Source of the DNA: an uncultured Oscillospiraceae bacterium
Lineage (GTDB): Bacteria > Bacillota > Clostridia > Oscillospirales > Oscillospiraceae
Direction of reading: 5' to 3'
Length of the DNA: 64,000 nucleotides
NCBI GenBank assembly: GCA_904419145.1
Contig: CAJFQQ010000003.1
Coordinates: 35,610 to 99,609, forward strand
Shown one piece after another: positions 1 to 8,052 of the stretch (the first letter of the stretch is position 1; the number at the start of each line of letters is the position of its first letter). The position numbers and the translations under genes are program-made. The notes beneath the pieces were generated by a model. That model had not been told where the DNA came from, made no database searches, and worked only from the letters and a program-made list of their open reading frames with translations.

Positions 1-381
1 TTTTTTCTTACAGCAGAAAATGCTTCTGAACAGATTGCTGGTCACGACTTGGCACTTGACGCCTTAGACAGTCCAGCGGCCCGTCGCATCCTGGCCAGAG
101 CCTGCTGCCAGGCTGGCATTCCCCTAGTCCATGGGGCAATTCGGGGGTGGTACGCCCAGGCGACTGTGATCCTACCGGGAAGCGGCCTGATGGAGCAACT
201 TTATCCCACAGATGCACCCGCTCATGCAGATCAGGGGAGCCTCTCTCCAACTGTTGGATTGTGTGCGGCTATCCAGGCTGGAGAGGCAATCAAACTCTTG
301 TGCGGTCGTTCCAGCCCTTTGGTAGGACAACTGCTATGGATAGATTTGCTTGAACAGGAGTATCAGATAGTCCCGTTCTGA
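1..381 (+). CDS. HesA/MoeB/ThiF-family E1-like adenylyltransferase, C-terminal part (cut by window edge)
   Basis: The frame is open from base 1, so the gene begins upstream and only about the last 126 residues are present. The visible part has the second half of an E1-like (ThiF/MoeB/HesA) fold: an Asp-Leu-Ala-Leu-Asp-Ala-Leu-Asp strand, then GIPLVHGAIRGWYAQ and a CAAIQAGEAIKLL helix. Family members adenylate the C-terminal Gly-Gly of MoaD/ThiS-type sulfur carriers. A MoaD-like gene with such a tail lies at 3997-4278 in the tungsten-enzyme operon, so this enzyme probably serves pterin cofactor synthesis for it; that link is inferred from context. The nucleotide-binding Gly-rich loop is outside the window. 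The 3' end overlaps the convergent LysR gene by 19 bases. Confidence 0.8.
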   Translation, partial: FFLTAENASEQIAGHDLALDALDSPAARRILARACCQAGIPLVHGAIRGWYAQATVILPGSGLMEQLYPTDAPAHADQGSLSPTVGLCAAIQAGEAIKLLCGRSSPLVGQLLWIDLLEQEYQIVPF

Positions 382-1268
382 CCGGTAGCGCCGTTCAACT
401 GAAAATAATCCAGCACAAAAGTGCGGAGGGTCTGGCCGGCTGGGGAAAGATGTTTGTCCCGCTTGAAACAGAGCATAAGGCGGCGGCGGAATTTGTTCCC
501 CCGGATGGGTAGTAGACGGAGTGCCGGATTGGCCTGATAAGGGCCGGCGCAGCCCTCAGGCACAAAGCCCAGTCCTATGCCGGCTGCCACCAGTTGTCGA
601 TGCTGCTCCCGGTCATCGGTGAGACATGCGGTACGCAGCCCTAAGTTGAGTCCGGCGCAGAGATCATAGGGATCTGCTATCCCCACCTGTCCGCGGCGGA
701 GGAACACAAAGGGTTGTCCGGCTAAATCCTTTGGCAGGATACCGGAGTGATCCGCCAGGGGGTGGGTTGCCGCCAGGGCCAGCAGATAACATTCCTCTCG
801 GAGAGGAATTCCCCGGAAGCGCTGATAATCCCCAGTATCGGGACAGAGAAGCATGTCATACTGATTGATGTCCAAAGTCTCTTGCGCTTCAATGGAACAG
901 TCTAGATCCAATGTGATCTGGGGATGTGCGGCAGAGAAGGCGGCCAGGCAGGCGGAGATGGGCTCATCTGGGCCGCACAGGCCGACAGAGAGTCTGGCAC
1001 CTGCCCCGCCAGCGTAAGTGCGCAACTGCACCAGGGCGCTATCCAACTCGCGGAGAACCACCTGGGCGCTGGACAGGAAATGACTGCCGGGCTCATTGAG
1101 TACCACTCGTTTTCCCTGGCGACAGAACAGGGGGGCGCCCAACTCGGCCTCCAGCCGGGCGATACTCCGGGATAGGGAGGGCTGGCTGATATGAAGCGCC
1201 TCGGCCGCCTTGGATAAATTCTGCAACTGGGCCGCGGTGACAAAATACCGCATCTGGTCAAGAGTCAT
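363..1268 (-). CDS. LysR-family transcriptional regulator, divergent to the AOR operon
   Basis: A 301-residue protein with the LysR layout. An N-terminal winged helix-turn-helix covers residues 1-60 (MTLDQMRYFVTAAQLQNLSK, then AEALHISQPSLSRSIARLE), followed by an effector-binding domain of about 200 residues. I chose the ATG at 1268 because GGAGGAG lies 6 bases upstream; the ATG 15 bases further up has that motif inside its own reading frame. It is transcribed away from the aldehyde oxidoreductase operon, the usual LysR arrangement, so it probably controls that operon in response to an aldehyde, an acid or cofactor status. The inverted repeat at 1437-1466 is a possible binding site. The ligand cannot be told from sequence. 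Confidence 0.85.
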   Translation of the reverse strand: MTLDQMRYFVTAAQLQNLSKAAEALHISQPSLSRSIARLEAELGAPLFCRQGKRVVLNEPGSHFLSSAQVVLRELDSALVQLRTYAGGAGARLSVGLCGPDEPISACLAAFSAAHPQITLDLDCSIEAQETLDINQYDMLLCPDTGDYQRFRGIPLREECYLLALAATHPLADHSGILPKDLAGQPFVFLRRGQVGIADPYDLCAGLNLGLRTACLTDDREQHRQLVAAGIGLGFVPEGCAGPYQANPALRLLPIRGNKFRRRLMLCFKRDKHLSPAGQTLRTFVLDYFQLNGATGQNGTI

Positions 1269-1436
1269 GGCGTACTCCTCCATGGCAGAAAACAGACAAC
1301 TTCACAACCGGCTGAATGGCTTCAAAAATAGGTTATAGCCTAAATGAATAAGCCGGTTCCAAAGTAGGAACTGATGCTCTGTGAAATCCGCCAGTTCAAA
1401 GCATCTTTTTTTGATGAAAGTGACAAAAAATATGGC

Positions 1437-1466
1437 TATAAATTGCTCGTCTTTTTGCAAATTATA
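1437..1466. promoter_or_regulatory. Inverted repeat in the LysR/AOR divergent region, candidate LysR site
   Basis: TATAAATTGC at 1437-1446 is mirrored by GCAAATTATA at 1457-1466 with a 10-base gap and one mismatch. It sits about 45 bases upstream of the -35 of the operon promoter, a typical activating position for LysR proteins. The dyad is seen; the binding role is inferred. Confidence 0.4.
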
Positions 1467-1511
1467 AAACAATCCATGCATAAAAGCAATATCCAATTTG
1501 CCTTCTGAGAA

Positions 1512-1540
1512 TTTACAAACTTTTTCATGTATTGTAAAAT
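1512..1540 (+). promoter_or_regulatory. Sigma-A-type promoter of the aldehyde oxidoreductase operon
   Basis: TTTACA at 1512-1517, a 17-base spacer, and TAAAAT at 1535-1540. It lies just downstream of the candidate LysR dyad. A start near 1547 would give a leader of about 120 bases before the first gene. Confidence 0.65.
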
Positions 1541-1554
1541 TTAGATAACACAAG

Positions 1555-1662
1555 CAAGGTGGGCCAGCGCCCCACGGGCTGGCTGCTTTTGATTCGTGGA
1601 GCAAAAAATATGATTTTGGGAGGTGAGTTCCTGTCCCCCGGTATGTCTGGGGGAAGGAGAGA
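1555..1662 (+). promoter_or_regulatory. Structured 5' leader of the AOR operon, candidate cis-regulatory RNA
   Basis: The leader can fold two ways at its start. GTGGG (1559-1563) pairs with CCCAC (1571-1575), while GCCAGC (1563-1568) pairs with GCTGGC (1578-1583); these cross, so they form either a pseudoknot or alternative states. A second hairpin, TCCCCC (1634-1639) with GGGGGA (1649-1654), abuts the AAGGAGA ribosome site. Mo/W cofactor riboswitches are known upstream of such genes, but I could not match their consensus by eye. Pairings are seen; function is inferred. Confidence 0.35.
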
Positions 1663-1666
1663 GACT

Positions 1667-2137
1667 ATGAAACAATTAGTCGTCAAGCCCGAGAAGTGTA
1701 TCGGTTGCCGCACCTGTGAATTGGTGTGCTCCTTCGGGCACTATCAGCAGTTCAGCCCCCGATTAGCCAATATCACCATTCTGGAGTATGAGGCGGCCAC
1801 ACTGGCAGTGCCGGTGGTGTGCCAGCAGTGTGAGGATGCCAGTTGCATGAAAGTCTGTCCTGTCCATGCCATCAGCCGGAATGAGGACGGCATCGTTACC
1901 ATCAACTATGACCGGTGTATCGGCTGCAAACTCTGCACCAATGCCTGTGCATTGGGCAATATGTCCTACTCACCCCGGCTGCGGAAAGTCTTTAAGTGCG
2001 ATCAGTGCGGCGGAGATCCCAAATGTGTGCGCTACTGTCCCGGCGGTGCCTTGACCTATGAGGATGCCGACCGCATGGATCCGCGCAAAAAACTGACGGC
2101 GGACAAGATTGTGGCCGCTATGGGAATGGAGGTCTGA
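1667..2137 (+). CDS. Polyferredoxin subunit of aldehyde oxidoreductase (four [4Fe-4S] clusters)
   Basis: A 156-residue electron-transfer protein with four cysteine groups: CIGCRTCELVC, CQQCEDASCMKVCP, CIGCKLCTNAC and CDQCGGDPKCVRYCP. This is the HycB/AorA type with four cubane clusters. It starts at the ATG at 1667, preceded by GGAGAG. The next gene, four bases on, is the tungsten catalytic subunit. In bacterial AOR/WOR complexes a small polyferredoxin like this carries electrons from the pterin site to the NADH-dehydrogenase-like subunits. It has no signal peptide or membrane segment, so it should be cytoplasmic. Confidence 0.88.
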   Translation: MKQLVVKPEKCIGCRTCELVCSFGHYQQFSPRLANITILEYEAATLAVPVVCQQCEDASCMKVCPVHAISRNEDGIVTINYDRCIGCKLCTNACALGNMSYSPRLRKVFKCDQCGGDPKCVRYCPGGALTYEDADRMDPRKKLTADKIVAAMGMEV

Positions 2138-2140
2138 TCC

Positions 2141-3943
2141 ATGGGCAACGGATATGTAGGAACCGTCCTGCGGGTGAATCTGGCTAAGGGCACCATCATC
2201 AAGGAGCCCCTGAACCGGAAGAATGCCGAGGAATATGTAGGTGCACGTGGACTAGGCACCAAATATTACTGCGATGAGTGCGATCCCAACTGCGATCCCC
2301 TGGGACCGGACAACAAACTGATCTTCATGACCGGACCCCTCACTGGCACATGTGCCACTTCCTCCGGCCGCTACAACGCCGTAGCCAAAGCGCCCCTTAC
2401 CGGGACAATCGGCGCGGCCAACTCTGGCGGACACTTCGGACCTGAACTCAAATACGCCGGGTACGACGGCATCATCTTTGAGGATGTCTCCGACCACCCG
2501 GTTTACCTGTACATCAACGATGACACGGTGGAACTCCGGGATGCCTCCCATTTGTGGGGCAAGGATGTGTATGAGACCACGGACGCCCTGATTGAAGAAC
2601 TAGGGGATGAGTTCCGGATCGCCTGCATTGCCCCCACCGGGGAGAATGGATGCCTCTTTGCCGGCATTATGAACGACAAGCACCGGGCTGCCGGCCGCGG
2701 CGGTATCGGCGCGGTGATGGGTTCCAAGAAACTCAAAGCCGTGGCCGTCCGGGGCACCGGCGCCATCACCGTAGCCCGGCCTGAGCCTTTCTTCCAGGCC
2801 TGTATGGACGCGCGGGATAAACTCAAAGCCCACCCGGTCACCGGTGCCGGCCTCTCCGCTTACGGGACCCAGATCCTGGTAAACATTGTCAATGCCGCTG
2901 GCGGCCTGCCCCTCTGCAATGGTCGGGATGGATCGGTTTTCGACCAAGCCGACGATATCTCCGGCGAGACCCTAGCCGCCAAGTATCTGTTGCGGAACAA
3001 GGGCTGTTTCGGCTGTTCCATCGGCTGCGGCCGGGCTGTGGAGATCAAGGACGGCCCCTTCAAGTCCAAGGGTGAGGGCCCTGAGTATGAGGCAGGCTGG
3101 TCCTTCGGCGCCGACTGCGGCATCAACGACCTGGCTGCGGTATGCGACGCTAACTTCCTGTGCAACCAGTACGGCATCGACCCCATCACCATGGGTGCCA
3201 CCGTGGCCTGCGCCATGGAACTCTTTGAAATGGGCGCCATCCCTGAGTCCGATATCGGTTTCCCCTTGCGCTTCGGTGATGCCGCGGCCATGGTGAAGGC
3301 CGTGGAGATGACCTGCAAGGGTGAGGGCTTTGGAAAGGTTATGGGCCTTGGCTCCTACCGCATGGCGGAGAAGTACGGACACCCGGAACTCTCCATGTCT
3401 GTGAAGAAGCAGGAGATGCCCGCTTACGATGGCCGGGCCATCCAGGGCATCGGCCTGGAGTACGCGACCTCCAACCGGGGCGGTTGCCACGTCCGGGGCT
3501 ACATGATCTCCCCTGAGGTGCTGGGTCTGCCGGTGAAGATGGACCCCCTAGTCACAGAAGGCAAGGCAGGTATGCTCAAGACCTTCCAGGATCTCACTGC
3601 CCTGGTGGATGCGACCGGCATCTGCCTCTTCACAACCTTCGGCATCGGCCTGCCTGAGGTGGCTGCACAGTACCGGGAGGCCGTGGGCAGCGACGAGAGC
3701 GACGAAGAGATCCTCCTCAAGGGAGAGCGGATTTGGAACCTGGAGAAACAGTTCAACATCGCTGCCGGGGTGGAAAAGGATACTCTGCCGCCCCGTCTGC
3801 TCCGGGAGAAGTTGCCCAACGGCCCGGCAGAGGGTAAAGTTAATGACCTTTACACTATGCTGGCGGAGTACTACGAGGCGCGGGGCTGGACGGCTGACGG
3901 AATCCCCACGCCGGAGAAACTGGAACAACTGCATCTGAAATAA
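2141..3943 (+). CDS. aor: Tungsten-containing aldehyde:ferredoxin oxidoreductase, catalytic subunit
   Basis: A 600-residue protein of the AOR family, which oxidises aldehydes to carboxylic acids on a tungsten bis-pterin. The N-terminal domain carries the typical [18 protein letters not shown] segment. The cubane ligands are Cys289, Cys292 and Cys296 (CFGCSIGC) and Cys495 (GICLF), the same CxxC-x3-C plus distant Cys pattern as the crystallised archaeal enzyme. [15 protein letters not shown] is the conserved pterin-binding region. It starts at 2141, three bases after the ferredoxin stop. The sequence does not tell which aldehydes are used. The co-transcribed NuoE/F/G-like genes suggest that NAD as well as ferredoxin accepts the electrons. 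Confidence 0.92.
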   Translation: MGNGYVGTVLRVNLAKGTIIKEPLNRKNAEEYVGARGLGTKYYCDECDPNCDPLGPDNKLIFMTGPLTGTCATSSGRYNAVAKAPLTGTIGAANSGGHFGPELKYAGYDGIIFEDVSDHPVYLYINDDTVELRDASHLWGKDVYETTDALIEELGDEFRIACIAPTGENGCLFAGIMNDKHRAAGRGGIGAVMGSKKLKAVAVRGTGAITVARPEPFFQACMDARDKLKAHPVTGAGLSAYGTQILVNIVNAAGGLPLCNGRDGSVFDQADDISGETLAAKYLLRNKGCFGCSIGCGRAVEIKDGPFKSKGEGPEYEAGWSFGADCGINDLAAVCDANFLCNQYGIDPITMGATVACAMELFEMGAIPESDIGFPLRFGDAAAMVKAVEMTCKGEGFGKVMGLGSYRMAEKYGHPELSMSVKKQEMPAYDGRAIQGIGLEYATSNRGGCHVRGYMISPEVLGLPVKMDPLVTEGKAGMLKTFQDLTALVDATGICLFTTFGIGLPEVAAQYREAVGSDESDEEILLKGERIWNLEKQFNIAAGVEKDTLPPRLLREKLPNGPAEGKVNDLYTMLAEYYEARGWTADGIPTPEKLEQLHLK

Positions 3944-3996
3944 GTGTGCTGTCCGGGCCGGGAGAGATCCCGGCCCGGACGGGAAAGGGCCTGGAT

Positions 3997-4278
3997 ATGA
4001 CCGTTAAATTTTTTGCCTATCTCCGGGAAGCACAATATGCCGGCTGCAAGGAGATGACCTGTCCCGCGCCGGAGACGGTAGCCCGGCTGGGTGAGATGCT
4101 CAGTCAGCGGTTTGGCCCGGCTTTCCGGAGAGAGTTTTTTTCTCCGGACGGAAGGGACCTGGGCGAGAGGGTCATCGTCATGGTCAATGGGCGGCGGATC
4201 GAGTTCCTCCAGGGGCTGGACACCCCCCTGACCGACCGGGATACGGTACAGATTTTCCCGGTGGTGGCGGGGGGCTGA
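3997..4278 (+). CDS. MoaD/ThiS-like sulfur carrier protein
   Basis: A 93-residue beta-grasp protein that starts MTVKFFAYLREAQYAG and ends in Val-Ala-Gly-Gly. The terminal Gly-Gly is the residue pair that E1-like enzymes adenylate and thiolate. In this family it donates sulfur for the dithiolene of molybdopterin or tungstopterin. I use the ATG at 3997; an in-frame ATG at 3946 would add 17 residues unlike the family. Its place directly after the AOR catalytic gene, with an E1-like gene at 1-381, suggests a dedicated carrier for the tungsten pterin. That specialisation is inferred. Confidence 0.82.
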   Translation: MTVKFFAYLREAQYAGCKEMTCPAPETVARLGEMLSQRFGPAFRREFFSPDGRDLGERVIVMVNGRRIEFLQGLDTPLTDRDTVQIFPVVAGG

Positions 4279-4330
4279 GAAGGCGGTCCGACGGGTAGCA
4301 GTGATACCGTATTAGTCGAAAGGAAAGGCG

Positions 4331-4813
4331 GTGAGGCCGGTGCAAGCGGATCTGCAGGCAATTGCGGATATCCTGCACAACTATCCGGCACAGCAGCGCT
4401 ACAGTCTGGCTATGCTCCAGGACATGCAGCGCCATTTCAACTATATTCCCCGGGAGGGGATGGAGGCCCTGGCGGATTATCTGGACTGTCCCCTGTCCAG
4501 CCTGTACGCCATGGCCACTTTCTATAAGGCCCTGAGTCTCAAGCCCAAGGGGCGGCACATCATTAAACTCTGCGACGGAACTGCATGCCATATCCGTGGA
4601 TCCGTCAATCTGGTGAGCGGTGTGGAGCGCCTGTTGGGCATCCAGGCGGGGGAGACTTCCGCTGACGGCCAGTTCTCCCTGGAACTGGTCAATTGCTTGG
4701 GCTCCTGTGCTCTGGCCCCGGTGATGGTAGTGGATGACACCTACTATGGCAAGGTGACCATGGAGCGCCTGCCGGAGATTTTGGCGCAGTACAGAGAGGA
4801 GGGGGGAGCGTGA
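4331..4813 (+). CDS. NuoE-like [2Fe-2S] thioredoxin-fold subunit
   Basis: A 160-residue NADH-dehydrogenase 24-kDa-type subunit. A helical N-terminus is followed by a thioredoxin-like domain holding the [2Fe-2S] ligands Cys81, Cys86, Cys122 and Cys126 (CDGTAC and CLGSC). The start is GTG at 4331 after AAGGAAAGG. The stop overlaps the GTG of the NuoF-like gene (GTGA), so translation is coupled. In NAD-linked hydrogenases and formate dehydrogenases this subunit pairs with NuoF to make the diaphorase. Here it would link the aldehyde oxidoreductase to NAD. Confidence 0.9.
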   Translation: MRPVQADLQAIADILHNYPAQQRYSLAMLQDMQRHFNYIPREGMEALADYLDCPLSSLYAMATFYKALSLKPKGRHIIKLCDGTACHIRGSVNLVSGVERLLGIQAGETSADGQFSLELVNCLGSCALAPVMVVDDTYYGKVTMERLPEILAQYREEGGA

Positions 4814-6603
4814 GCAAGACAATCCTGGTCTGCTGCGGTACTGGCTGTCTGGCCAACGGCAGCAAAAAGGTGGCCGAGGCTTTCCGGCAGGCTTTGACCG
4901 GCACGGATCACCAGGTGGAGTGCATGGTCAAAGAGACTGGGTGCAATGGCTTCTGCGAAAATGGCCCTCTGATTCAGATCTTGCCCGACGATATCACCTA
5001 CTATAAGGTTCAGGTGAAGGATGTGGGGGAAATCGTGGACAAGACCATTCTGGCTGGCGAGCCGGTGGAACGGCTCCTCTATAAAAATGACGCAGGGCAG
5101 CGGGTGCGCAGCCAGCATGAGAACCCCTTCTACGCTCCACAGAAAAAGGTGGCTCTGCGGAACATCGGAAAAATTGAGCCCTCCAGCGTGGAGGACTATG
5201 TGGCCTACGGCGGCTACCGTGCCCTGAAGAAGGCTCTGTCCATGACCGGGGAGGAGATTGTCCGGGAGATGGAGGCCTCCGGCCTCCGGGGCCGGGGCGG
5301 TGCCGGGTTCCCCACTGGGCGTAAGTGGCGTTCGGCTATGGAACTGGATCACTTTCCCAAATATGTGGCCTGCAACGGAGATGAAGGCGACCCAGGCGCC
5401 TTTATGGATCGGTCTATCCTGGAGGGTGACCCGCACAGTGTTCTGGAGGGAATGGCGATCTGCGCTTTGGCTATTGGAGCGGAGGAAGGCTTTCTCTACA
5501 TCCGGGATGAGTACGGTCTGGCTGTCCACAATGTGCAGATGGCCATTGAACAGGCGGAGGCCCGCGGCATTCTGGGCGAGCACATCATGGGTTCCGACCG
5601 GCGGCTGAAACTCAGCGTAGTCCGGGGCGGTGGCGCCTTTGTCTGTGGAGAATCTACGGCCTTGATGGCTTCTGTCGAGGGCAGGGTGGGTGAACCCAGA
5701 GCCAAATATATCCGCTCTGTCCAGCGGGGCCTTTGGGACTGCCCTACGGTGCTCAACAATGTGGAAACTCTGGCCAATGTGCCGGTTATTTTGGATCAGG
5801 GCGGTGCGTCCTTTGCTGCCACCGGTACTGAGACCTCCCGGGGTACGAAAGTTTTCGCCCTGGTGGGCAAGGTCAAGCGCACAGGCCTGGTGGAGGTTCC
5901 TATGGGTGCCACACTGCGCCATCTGATCTACGACATCGGTGGTGGTGTTAAGGGAAACCGCCCCTTTAAGGCTGTACAGACCGGCGGCCCCTCCGGCGGC
6001 TGCATTCCGGCAGACATGCTGGATCTGCCTGTGGACTTTGACACGCTGAAGGCACGGGGTGCCATGATGGGATCCGGCGGCATGATCGTCATGGATGACC
6101 GCAGTTGTATGGTGGAGGTTGCCCGGTATTATATCAAGTTCCTTTCTGAGGAATCCTGCGGCAAGTGTACCCCTTGCCGGGAGGGACTTCGGCACATGCT
6201 GGCCATCCTCGCCGATATCTGCGAGGGCCAGGGGCAGGAGAGCGATCTGGAATTACTGGAACAGGTCTGTGACACGTTGGAAGACGCATCACTCTGCGCC
6301 CTGGGAAAATCTGCGCCCAACCCGGTACGGACGACCCTGAAATATTTCCGGGATGAATATGAGGCCCACATCAAGGAACACCGTTGCCCCGCAGGGGTAT
6401 GTACGGCTTTGACAAGGTTTGTGATCAATCCTGATAAGTGCGTGGGTTGTGGCGCTTGCCAGAGAGCTTGTCCTGCTGGCGTGATCTCCGGCGGAGCCAA
6501 GGAACCTCACAGCATTGACAATACCCGTTGCATCGTCTGCGGCAGTTGCAGAGAGGCCTGTCGGTTTGATGCGGTGGAGGCAAAAGGGAGGGCCGGGCTG
6601 TGA
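4810..6603 (+). CDS. NuoF-like NADH-binding diaphorase subunit with extra Fe-S domains (HndC/HydB type)
   Basis: A 597-residue protein with three parts. The N-terminal thioredoxin-like [2Fe-2S] domain has cysteines in CCGTGCLANG and ETGCNGFC. The NuoF core has the FMN loop GRGGAGFPTGRKW, the NADH loop GDEGDPGAFMDR, the GGGAFVCGESTALMASVEGR motif and the N3 cluster ligands ESCGKCTPCREG. The C-terminus adds two [4Fe-4S] clusters (CVGCGACQRACP and CIVCGSCREAC). This architecture is that of electron-bifurcating hydrogenases and NAD-dependent tungsten enzymes, where FMN splits electrons between NAD and ferredoxin. The GTG start overlaps the upstream stop. Bifurcation is an inference from architecture. 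Confidence 0.92.
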   Translation: MSKTILVCCGTGCLANGSKKVAEAFRQALTGTDHQVECMVKETGCNGFCENGPLIQILPDDITYYKVQVKDVGEIVDKTILAGEPVERLLYKNDAGQRVRSQHENPFYAPQKKVALRNIGKIEPSSVEDYVAYGGYRALKKALSMTGEEIVREMEASGLRGRGGAGFPTGRKWRSAMELDHFPKYVACNGDEGDPGAFMDRSILEGDPHSVLEGMAICALAIGAEEGFLYIRDEYGLAVHNVQMAIEQAEARGILGEHIMGSDRRLKLSVVRGGGAFVCGESTALMASVEGRVGEPRAKYIRSVQRGLWDCPTVLNNVETLANVPVILDQGGASFAATGTETSRGTKVFALVGKVKRTGLVEVPMGATLRHLIYDIGGGVKGNRPFKAVQTGGPSGGCIPADMLDLPVDFDTLKARGAMMGSGGMIVMDDRSCMVEVARYYIKFLSEESCGKCTPCREGLRHMLAILADICEGQGQESDLELLEQVCDTLEDASLCALGKSAPNPVRTTLKYFRDEYEAHIKEHRCPAGVCTALTRFVINPDKCVGCGACQRACPAGVISGGAKEPHSIDNTRCIVCGSCREACRFDAVEAKGRAGL

Positions 6604-7340
6604 ACATTACCATTGATGGCAAGATCTGCGCCTGTGAAAAAGGCGAGTTTCTTCTGGCGGTTGCCCGGCGAAACGGGATCCTGATTCCCACACTCTGTCA
6701 TCATCCGGCCCTGGCTGGCCAGGGCTGCTGCAGGGTCTGTCTGGTAGAAGTGGACGAGGGACACGGCCCGAAAATCGTGGTTTCTTGTGTCTATCCTATT
6801 CAGAGAGAGTGTACCGTTGAGACCGAGAGTGAACGGGTCCGCAAGGAGCGGGGCATGGTTCTGGCCCTGCTGCGCAAGCGAGCTCCGGACAGTCCGCGGA
6901 TCGCGACCCTGTGTCGGATCTATAAAGCGCCTGAACTCCCCCGGCTCACACCGGCAGATACGGGCAAGTGTATTCTGTGTGGACTGTGTGTCCGGGCATG
7001 TGGCGAATTAAGTGTAGGGGCCATCTCTACGGTTAACCGCGGCGTACTCAAGGAGATTGCCACCCCTTACCATGAGGCGAGTAGCGTGTGTGTGGGCTGC
7101 GGATCCTGTGCCAGCGTCTGCCCGACTCAGGCAATTCCCATTACTGAGACGGCGGATACCAGGACGATTTGGGGTAAGACCTTCCAACTTGTCCGCTGTG
7201 CGCATTGCGGAAGTGTGATCGGCACCCGGGAAGAACTGGAGTTGGCTGCCAGGAGATCCGGGCAGGAACCGGAGACGCTCTGCAAACGCTGTCGGAAAGT
7301 TGCAACTGCTCAGATCTTGGCAGACGTCTATGGGGAATGA
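6600..7340 (+). CDS. NuoG/HydA N-terminal-like Fe-S subunit
   Basis: A 246-residue protein that begins with a plant-type [2Fe-2S] domain (PTLCHHPALAGQGCCRVC, then VVSC). Two [4Fe-4S] motifs follow: CILCGLCVRAC and CVGCGSCASVCP. The His-Cys3 cluster motif of full NuoG is not seen, and there is no molybdopterin or H-cluster domain, so it is a wire rather than a catalytic subunit. The C-terminus has a further CxxC-x(about 20)-CxxC set (RCAHCG and LCKRCR) that could bind zinc or iron. The GTG start at 6600 overlaps the stop of the NuoF-like gene. It probably connects the AOR/ferredoxin pair to the diaphorase. It is the last gene before a terminator. Confidence 0.85.
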   Translation: MNITIDGKICACEKGEFLLAVARRNGILIPTLCHHPALAGQGCCRVCLVEVDEGHGPKIVVSCVYPIQRECTVETESERVRKERGMVLALLRKRAPDSPRIATLCRIYKAPELPRLTPADTGKCILCGLCVRACGELSVGAISTVNRGVLKEIATPYHEASSVCVGCGSCASVCPTQAIPITETADTRTIWGKTFQLVRCAHCGSVIGTREELELAARRSGQEPETLCKRCRKVATAQILADVYGE

Positions 7341-7383
7341 CTTCTGACTAACTGCGAAAAACAGATATACCGTGGTAGCAACG

Positions 7384-7424
7384 GAACCGCCCTTTGCTTC
7401 AAAGAGGCGGTTCTGCTGCTTTTT
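7384..7424 (+). terminator. Rho-independent terminator of the AOR operon
   Basis: An 8-bp stem GAACCGCC (7384-7391) / GGCGGTTC (7406-7413), followed after a few bases by TTTTTT. It lies 44 bases after the last gene of the operon. Confidence 0.8.
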
Positions 7425-7660
7425 ACCGTTCCACGGGTGGACGAACCTGCAGACACCATATTTGCCTGCCGTTTCTTCGCTCTAATGCTCTCATCAAAGC
7501 ATTGTATCAAATTTCTTTATGAGCATGGCGTTGATGCGACGGAAACAACTGGACTACTATTTGACTACTATCTAAAAAAGTCTCGGAGGCATTGCGCCGC
7601 AATGGCTCCGGATCTTTTTCACAAATGTCAAAAAAATTGTGTAAATCCGCTGAAATCCTT

Positions 7661-7740
7661 GCGCCTCAGCGATTTCCCCTTTGACGGCCTGATAACTCCG
7701 ACTCTAAAGGCCGCTGGTTCGAATCCAGTCGGGCGTACCA
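7661..7740 (+). other. tRNA 3'-half-like remnant (T-arm, acceptor and CCA without a D-arm)
   Basis: The end of this stretch is a good tRNA 3' half. A T-arm GCTGG-TTCGAAT-CCAGT (7710-7726) is followed by an acceptor strand and encoded CCA ending at 7740. GCGCCTC at 7661 could pair with most of the acceptor strand, but no D-arm (AGTTGG-type) lies between, and no 5-bp anticodon stem forms around the possible anticodon loop. A terminator follows directly, as after real tRNA genes. It is best read as a decayed tRNA or an attachment-site copy left by an integrative element. Confidence 0.45.
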
Positions 7741-7750
7741 AAATCGAGAA

Positions 7751-7790
7751 ATCCGAATCTGTTTGCCATCGGCAACGGATTCGGGTTTTT
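7751..7790 (+). terminator. Strong Rho-independent terminator after the tRNA-like remnant
   Basis: A two-part stem: CCGAATC (7753-7759) pairs with GATTCGG (7778-7784), with a GTTTGCC/GGCAAC inner stem and an ATC loop. It is followed by GTTTTT. Confidence 0.8.
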
Positions 7791-7965
7791 CGGTTCCCTG
7801 CATGAAACGGCATAGGCCCGGCTCAGAGAGCGCGGCGGCGGTATCGCTCTGCGCCGATATGACTGTACTGCGGATACCAAGCGGGCATTACCCGGAGGAA
7901 ATCAGAACGGCAGTTTTAACAGAGATTTCCTCGTTACCCGTAGGAAACCGTTGCCATCATGTACA

Positions 7966-7999
7966 GCCTGTCCGGTTTAACGGTGGGGACAGGCTTTTT
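7966..7999 (+). terminator. Terminator-like hairpin
   Basis: GCCTGTCC (7966-7973) pairs with GGACAGGC (7987-7994), followed by TTTTT. No gene is seen directly upstream. Confidence 0.65.
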
Positions 8000-8007
8000 C
8001 CGACCTC

Positions 8008-8052
8008 AAAAAGAGGAGTGCTTGCCATAAAACGGCAAGCACTCCTCTTTTT
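8008..8052. repeat. 19-bp perfect palindrome, bidirectional terminator-like
   Basis: A perfect 19-bp inverted repeat (8008-8026 with 8034-8052) with a 7-base loop. It starts with AAAAA and ends with TTTTT, so it could stop transcription from both sides. Confidence 0.75.

Noticed and set aside
1667..7340. Formate dehydrogenase or [FeFe]-hydrogenase operon
   Set aside because: The catalytic subunit is AOR-type; no molybdopterin FdhA-like subunit and no H-cluster motifs occur in the NuoG-like protein.
7437..7813. Two short open frames across the tRNA-like remnant
   Set aside because: Their protein-like pieces are translations of the tRNA T-arm and acceptor, a well-known source of false genes.
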